64,000 bases of DNA from positions 1 through 64,000 of the forward strand of contig CAYZPM010000015.1 of assembly GCA_964480365.1 (NCBI GenBank), read 5' to 3'. Under the pieces are notes generated by a model that searched no databases, was not told the DNA's origin, and saw nothing but the letters and a program-made list of their open reading frames with translations. The stretch is from CAIQPV01 sp964480365. Lineage in GTDB: Bacteria; Pseudomonadota; Gammaproteobacteria; Burkholderiales; Gallionellaceae. Below are positions 60,298 through 64,000 of this stretch, piece by piece. Made by a program: the position numbers and the translations under genes. Position 1 is the first letter of the stretch, and every line of letters starts with the position of its first letter.

Positions 60298-61054
60298 GCA
60301 AAAAATCCGTTATCAGTTCCACAAAAATTTCCGGGTGCGACAGGAACGGCGCATGCGCCGCGCCGGGGATTTCCACTACACGCGCATCGTGCAGGGTCTG
60401 TGCCATATAGAACGAGGCCTCTGGCGGCGTCAGTTTGTCGCGCTCCCCGGCGATAAGCAACACGGGCTGGCGGATAGTTGGTAATTCCGCGCGCAAATCT
60501 GCGTCACGCAAAATTTCCAGCCCACCGCGCAATGCGTTTATGTCCGGCTCACCGCGACTAAACAGGCGGGAGCGCAAGTCCGCCAACAGTCCGCACTCGT
60601 TCGCGCTTCCACGGAGTTGCAAGGCCAGAAAGCGGCGCAAGGTGGCGGCGTGATCCCGTTCCAGTTCGGCAGCGAATTGCTGCAAGGATGACGCCGCCAT
60701 GCCAAATTTCCAGTCATCGCGCTCGGCAAAGCACGGCGTGCTGGCGACCAGCACCAGACGCCGTACCTGTTGTGGCGCATGCTGCGCCCAGCGTAACGCC
60801 ACCTGTCCACCCAGCGACCAGCCGCATACGTTGAGCGGTTCGTCGAACTCCGCAGACAGTATTGTAACCAGTGCTTCGAGGCTGAAATCTCCTTGCGGCG
60901 CACTCATTCCATGCCCCGGCAAATCCACGCAATGCACGCGGAAATGCTGCCCCAACTGCGGGACGACATTATCCCAGATACCTCCATGCATACCCCAGCC
61001 GTGAATCAGCACCAGCGGCGCGCCACTACCGTAACTTTCAACGTGCAAGCTCAT
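60290..61054 (-). CDS. bioH: Pimeloyl-ACP methyl ester carboxylesterase BioH
   Basis: 254 residues, α/β hydrolase. Nucleophile elbow 'CGWSLGGQVALRWA', oxyanion-side 'LVLIHGWGMHGGIWD', Asp in 'LIAGERDKLTPP' and His in 'IPGAAHAPFLSHP'. It hydrolyses pimeloyl-ACP methyl ester to end the BioC route. It overlaps bioF by 17 bases and bioC by 8, consistent with an operon. Confidence 0.95.
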   Translation of the reverse strand: MSLHVESYGSGAPLVLIHGWGMHGGIWDNVVPQLGQHFRVHCVDLPGHGMSAPQGDFSLEALVTILSAEFDEPLNVCGWSLGGQVALRWAQHAPQQVRRLVLVASTPCFAERDDWKFGMAASSLQQFAAELERDHAATLRRFLALQLRGSANECGLLADLRSRLFSRGEPDINALRGGLEILRDADLRAELPTIRQPVLLIAGERDKLTPPEASFYMAQTLHDARVVEIPGAAHAPFLSHPEIFVELITDFLHG

Positions 61055-62192
61055 GCAAGGCCTTGATCAACTGCATGACATCCTGTTTGCAGTGTGCGGA
61101 GGACAATGAAATACGCAGCCGCGCGGTACCCTGCGGCACGGTGGGCGGACGAATGGCGGGTACCCAGATGCCGCGCGTGCGCAAGCCCTCACTCAACGCC
61201 ACGGCATCCTCATTGCTGCCGATCAACAAGGGCTGGATAGGCGTGGATGAAGACATCAGCGTCCACGGCAAATTTCCCAATCCGGCGCGCAACTGCGCGA
61301 TCAACTCGCACAGTTGTTCGCGCCGCCATTCTTCCTCGCGCAACACCGCCAAACTTGCCCGCAGCGCGGAAGACAGTGCGGGAGGGCTGGCAGTGGTGTA
61401 GATGTAGCTGCGCGCATTCTGCAGCAACGTCTCGATCACCACTTGCTCCGCCGCCACAAACGCGCCTGACACGCCCGCCGCCTTGCCCAGCGTCGCCATG
61501 TAGATGATGCGCTGCGAATCCAGATTGAAATGCGCCAGAGAGCCGCGCCCCTCATCGCCCAGTACGCCAAAACCATGCGCATCGTCCACCAGCAGCCATG
61601 CGTCAAACCGCTCGCACAGCATCAGCAATTCCGGCAACCGTGCCAAGTCGCCATCCATGCTGAATACTGCATCGGTAATGATGAGTTTGCGCCCGCTATC
61701 AGTTTGCTCCAGCAGTTGTTCCAGATGTGCCACATCGTTATGGCGGTAGCGTTTCACCTCTGCGCGCGACAGCAGCATGGCATCGTTGAGCGAAGCGTGG
61801 TTTAGCTTGTCGGCAAACACCGTGTCGCCACGCCCCACCAATGCCTGCACCGCACCGAGGTTGGCAAGGTAACCGGTGGAAAACAGCAATGCAGCAGGTT
61901 TATGCACAAATGCCGCGAGTTCATTTTCAAGTTGCTGATGTACCGCAAAGTGACCACTCACCAGATGCGACGCACCACTGCCCACGCCATGCTGCTGCGC
62001 TCCCGTTTGCAAGGCGGCGATCAGTTGCGGGTGATTGGCGAGGCCGAGGTAATCGTTGCTGCAAAATGAAAGGTACGGTTTGCCGTCCACCTTGATGCGC
62101 ACACCCTGCGGCGATTCCAGCACGCCGCGCTTGCGTAACAGCCCCTGTGCGGCGCGGTCATCGAGTCGACGTTGAAGTTCGGTGAAGGACAT
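61038..62192 (-). CDS. bioF: 8-amino-7-oxononanoate synthase
   Basis: 384 residues from the ATG at 62192. PLP α-oxoamine synthase: 'FCSNDYLGLANHPQL', 'GSGASHLVSGHFAVHQQLE', 'FADKLNHASLNDAMLLSRA', 'LVDDAHGFGVLGDEGRGSLAHF', and PLP Lys in 'MATLGKAAGVSGAFV'. It condenses pimeloyl-ACP with alanine. First of bioF-bioH-bioC. bioB is separated from it by accessory genes. Confidence 0.96.
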   Translation of the reverse strand: MSFTELQRRLDDRAAQGLLRKRGVLESPQGVRIKVDGKPYLSFCSNDYLGLANHPQLIAALQTGAQQHGVGSGASHLVSGHFAVHQQLENELAAFVHKPAALLFSTGYLANLGAVQALVGRGDTVFADKLNHASLNDAMLLSRAEVKRYRHNDVAHLEQLLEQTDSGRKLIITDAVFSMDGDLARLPELLMLCERFDAWLLVDDAHGFGVLGDEGRGSLAHFNLDSQRIIYMATLGKAAGVSGAFVAAEQVVIETLLQNARSYIYTTASPPALSSALRASLAVLREEEWRREQLCELIAQLRAGLGNLPWTLMSSSTPIQPLLIGSNEDAVALSEGLRTRGIWVPAIRPPTVPQGTARLRISLSSAHCKQDVMQLIKALHELAR

Positions 62193-62328
62193 AAGTGTTG
62201 TATAGGTGGTTACGTCCATCGGTGGTGAACGTCTCAAATTACCCCATTGCGGAAGGTCAAGGTGGGGTAACTAATATTATTCTACGTTCCCTGTTTTTGA
62301 CTGTCCACTCGACTGTTGAATTGTTGCT

Positions 62329-62550
62329 TTAGCTCTCAAGCCACGGCAGTTTTTCATCCGGGCCATAAATGTAGTCGCCACGAATGTAAAAGAGTCCGCC
62401 CTTCTTGGGGCCATAAATGTATTGATTTTTAATGTAGTACAGCCCACTGTTTTTTGGGCCGTAAATGTAATTGTTTTGGATGTAGAACTGTCCCGACATC
62501 TCGGGTCCATAAATAAACCCATTTTTAATGTAGTATTCACCAGAACTCAT
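62329..62550 (-). CDS. Small protein of four 16-residue repeats
   Basis: 73 residues made of four tandem ~16-residue units, each of the form G-x-[FY]-Y-I-x-N-x-[FY]-I-Y-G-P followed by two to three variable residues: 'EYYIKNGFIYGPEMSG', 'QFYIQNNYIYGPKNSG', 'LYYIKNQYIYGPKKGG', 'LFYIRGDYIYGP'. Clean ATG and ribosome site (GGAGG). The repeat would build a small β-solenoid or β-hairpin array. Function unknown. A second overlapping frame (62277-62540) is a shadow. Confidence 0.7.
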   Translation of the reverse strand: MSSGEYYIKNGFIYGPEMSGQFYIQNNYIYGPKNSGLYYIKNQYIYGPKKGGLFYIRGDYIYGPDEKLPWLES

Positions 62551-62585
62551 TTATAACCTCCGCTATCTGAAATAGAGCCTAGCCA

Positions 62586-62936
62586 TTAGTGCATTTTCTT
62601 TATTAGCTCTAAAGTGAGGTCAGACGCTCCGCTAACAACGTTTTTCAATGGGTGACTTTTGCAATAATTATCCATCCACAAGTAAATAGATTTATTATCT
62701 GTGACTTTCAAAAAATCAGTACCTGACATCTGTGCAACCCCACTCATAAATCCAAGCATCCAACCTTCATAATACGAATTGAGAGGTGATTTTATTTCAC
62801 GCTCATGAACCCACGCCCCACAGGTGTCTGGCATTCCTAATGTAATAATCGGTTTTACAACAGGCAATTCAGCCGCATTGCTATTAGTCCAGAATCCAAT
62901 GGTGAACGCAACCAACATCAGTTTTAAGAATCTCAT
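62586..62936 (-). CDS. Rap1a/Tai-like secreted protein
   Basis: 116 residues with signal peptide 'MRFLKLMLVAFTIGFWTNSNA'. The mature part has 'YYEGWMLGFMSGVAQMSG' and 'WMDNYCKSHPLKNVVSGASDL', patterns of the Rap1a/Tai (immunity) group. These are α-helical proteins with a conserved Cys pair; here Cys near 39 and 92 could pair. In some bacteria such proteins are type VI immunity proteins; no effector is nearby, so the role is open. Confidence 0.6.
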   Translation of the reverse strand: MRFLKLMLVAFTIGFWTNSNAAELPVVKPIITLGMPDTCGAWVHEREIKSPLNSYYEGWMLGFMSGVAQMSGTDFLKVTDNKSIYLWMDNYCKSHPLKNVVSGASDLTLELIKKMH

Positions 62937-63117
62937 ATTTGCTCCACTTGCTGAGTTATTAAGCTTCTTCGCAACCTGAGTCTTGGGACTTAACTGTTCG
63001 GTTCTGGCCGGTCAGAGACAGTTCAGCATTCTACTCGCGAACGTCCTCTCCACCACTATAAGCAGCCGTATTGCTCATTGAACCAGTGCACTGTCGTTCA
63101 ATGAGGGAAATTGATGT

Positions 63118-63429
63118 TCAAATAGTAGAAAGGCGTTCTACCGTATCAGGGTAGCGCTCAACCATACGAATCAAAATTGCGGCCTGAGCATTGGGACTTG
63201 CTCGGCCTTGTTCCCAATTTTCAAGTGTGCGCTCATTGGTGCGCAGATATCGGGCGAAGACATTTCGTGACATATGCAACTTTTCTCGAAGGTTTAACAA
63301 TTCTTCTGGGGTAATAGTTGGCACAGATTTCTTTTCGACAACATGATGGCGTAAGGTAATCTTGCCCACGCGTTCAGATTGCAGAGCGTTGAATCCTTCT
63401 TTCATTTCTTCAAACAAATTTCGTTTCAT
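63118..63429 (-). CDS. HTH antitoxin (HigA-like)
   Basis: 103 residues. C-terminal HTH 'ITPEELLNLREKLHMSRNVFARYLRTNERTLENWEQGRASPNAQAAILIRMVERYP', a pattern typical of HigA/MqsA-type antitoxins, plus a charged N-terminal ~40 residues that would wrap the toxin. It overlaps the toxin stop by 4 bases. Toxin-first order matches higBA. Confidence 0.85.
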   Translation of the reverse strand: MKRNLFEEMKEGFNALQSERVGKITLRHHVVEKKSVPTITPEELLNLREKLHMSRNVFARYLRTNERTLENWEQGRASPNAQAAILIRMVERYPDTVERLSTI

Positions 63430-63770
63430 TTGATTCTCCTAGCGTCCAGTTCCTGCTTAAGCAATTCCCTAAGGGTTTTGCGTTGCGTAGTTGTTAGATC
63501 ATCCATCTCGTCTTTGTTATAGACGGTAAACAGCCAAAAATGTTTTTCTGATTGCCACCAGTAGTAAATTACACGAAGTCCGCCACGCTTGCCTTTTCCA
63601 CGCTTTTGATCGGCAAAGCGAACCTTGCGCAATCCACCTGTTCCTTCAATCACATCGCCAGCTTCAGGATTCTCCATCAGAACTTTCTGAAACTCCCGAA
63701 AACTATCGTCGCTCAAATAGTTTTGTCGATGCCGCTCAAACGGTGGCAATTCAATGAATGTGGCTTTCAC
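63426..63770 (-). CDS. RelE/HigB-type toxin
   Basis: 114 residues from the GTG at 63770. An upstream TTG at 63788 lies in the promoter palindrome and is rejected. The RelE fold pattern is present: 'FIELPPFERHRQNYLSDDSFREFQKVLMENPEAGDVIEGTGGLRKVRF', 'GKGKRGGLRVIYYWW' and 'FTVYNKDEMDDLTTTQRKTLRELLKQEL'. It should cleave mRNA on the ribosome. First gene of the pair. Confidence 0.88.
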   Translation of the reverse strand: MKATFIELPPFERHRQNYLSDDSFREFQKVLMENPEAGDVIEGTGGLRKVRFADQKRGKGKRGGLRVIYYWWQSEKHFWLFTVYNKDEMDDLTTTQRKTLRELLKQELDARRIK

Positions 63771-63777
63771 GGGGATT

Positions 63778-63811
63778 AATATACGCAAGTTGCGTATATT
63801 ATGTCAAGTTG
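63778..63811 (-). promoter_or_regulatory. Promoter and operator of the toxin-antitoxin pair
   Basis: On the minus strand TTGACA is followed by an 18-bp spacer and TATATT (63783-63778). An 11-bp perfect inverted repeat (AATATACGCAA, centre 63789) fills the spacer and -10. The GTG start is ~7 bases after TATATT, so the transcript may be leaderless. Typical TA autoregulation. Confidence 0.7.
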
Positions 63812-63874
63812 AATGTTAAAACTGGACGGTAACCCTGAATGACCGAAAAGGCCGATTCATGCCTGTCAATTTTG

Positions 63875-64000
63875 TTAATGTTTTTCTGCCAGCGAATACA
63901 TCCCAAGCTTGTCAAGCAGGGCGCGGTCGCGCTCCATTTCAGGATTGCCGGTGGTCAATAATTGCTTGCCGTAGAACATGGAGTTGGCGCCAGCGAGAAA
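63875..64000 (-). CDS. bioB: Biotin synthase, C-terminal end
   Basis: Minus-strand frame open to the window edge, ending at 63875. The 41 visible residues read 'FLAGANSMFYGKQLLTTGNP' then 'EMERDRALLDKLGMYSLAEKH', the conserved C-terminus of radical-SAM biotin synthase. The rest lies beyond base 64000. It would be the first gene of the biotin locus, separated from bioF by accessory genes. Confidence 0.93.
   Translation of the reverse strand, partial: FLAGANSMFYGKQLLTTGNPEMERDRALLDKLGMYSLAEKH

Noticed and set aside
62277..62540. Second frame overlapping the YIYGP repeat gene
   Set aside because: Its repeated Thr/Phe/Met pattern is only the other-frame reading of the same DNA repeat; the chosen frame has the better start and composition.

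Overview
The window looks like a chromosomal segment of a betaproteobacterium, most likely of the Nitrosomonadales/Gallionellaceae type. The reasons are rpsF-priB-rpsR-rplI followed by dnaB, a split glycine decarboxylase (gcvPA + gcvPB) behind a tandem glycine riboswitch, a bioB/bioF-bioH-bioC/bioD biotin locus, two bacteriohemerythrin-type oxygen sensors, many cyclic-di-GMP proteins and abundant short palindromic repeats (the 'CGTCATTCCCGC...' type). Genus-level assignment is inference only.

Layout. 1-4900 is accessory: the end of a BRO-type phage antirepressor-like gene, a 175-bp MITE-like repeat, a SemiSWEET transporter, and a four-gene operon (membrane protein, lipoprotein, winged-helix regulator, membrane metallopeptidase) behind a promoter that carries two copies of a palindromic operator. 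5040-16866 is core: comEC, a GGDEF-hemerythrin protein, rpsF-priB-rpsR-rplI, a Ser/Thr kinase, an HDOD-REC-GGDEF protein and dnaB.

16927-24987 is an ~8-kb integrative mobilizable element in tRNA-Val(GAC). It has a P4-type integrase, an AlpA-like regulator, a replication-type gene, a TraD-like gene, an RSF1010-like oriT, a MobA/MobL relaxase, three cargo genes (lipoprotein, DUF4468-like and one other), an XRE regulator with an 18-bp palindrome, and a RadC-like gene next to a candidate attR.

25461-36500 is a signalling region: PAS-GGDEF-EAL, a thioredoxin, a hemerythrin-LuxR fusion, small envelope proteins, an ECF sigma factor, Hsp20, PilZ and HD-GYP. 36563-49824 is core metabolism and cell wall: dacB, ppx, the gcv operon with tpx inside it, tRNA-Ser(CGA), mltF, serS and rarA. 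49983-58134 holds lolA, a SWIM-domain protein, an uncharacterised two-gene cassette, ftsK, a LuxR response regulator, SCO1 and bioD. 58135-64000 holds repeats, bioC-bioH-bioF, a tandem-repeat protein, a Rap1a-like protein, a HigBA-like toxin-antitoxin pair and the 3' end of bioB.

The strongest unusual signals are: (i) the mobilizable island with an RSF1010-like oriT; (ii) palindromic repeats that entered functional sequence in the glycine-cleavage locus, once in the second riboswitch aptamer and twice in frame in gcvT and gcvPB, plus a different family in frame in rarA; (iii) a ~58-residue AT-rich insertion in SerRS; (iv) oxygen-sensing hemerythrin domains fused to GGDEF and to a LuxR DNA-binding domain; (v) a self-regulated metallopeptidase operon of unknown role.
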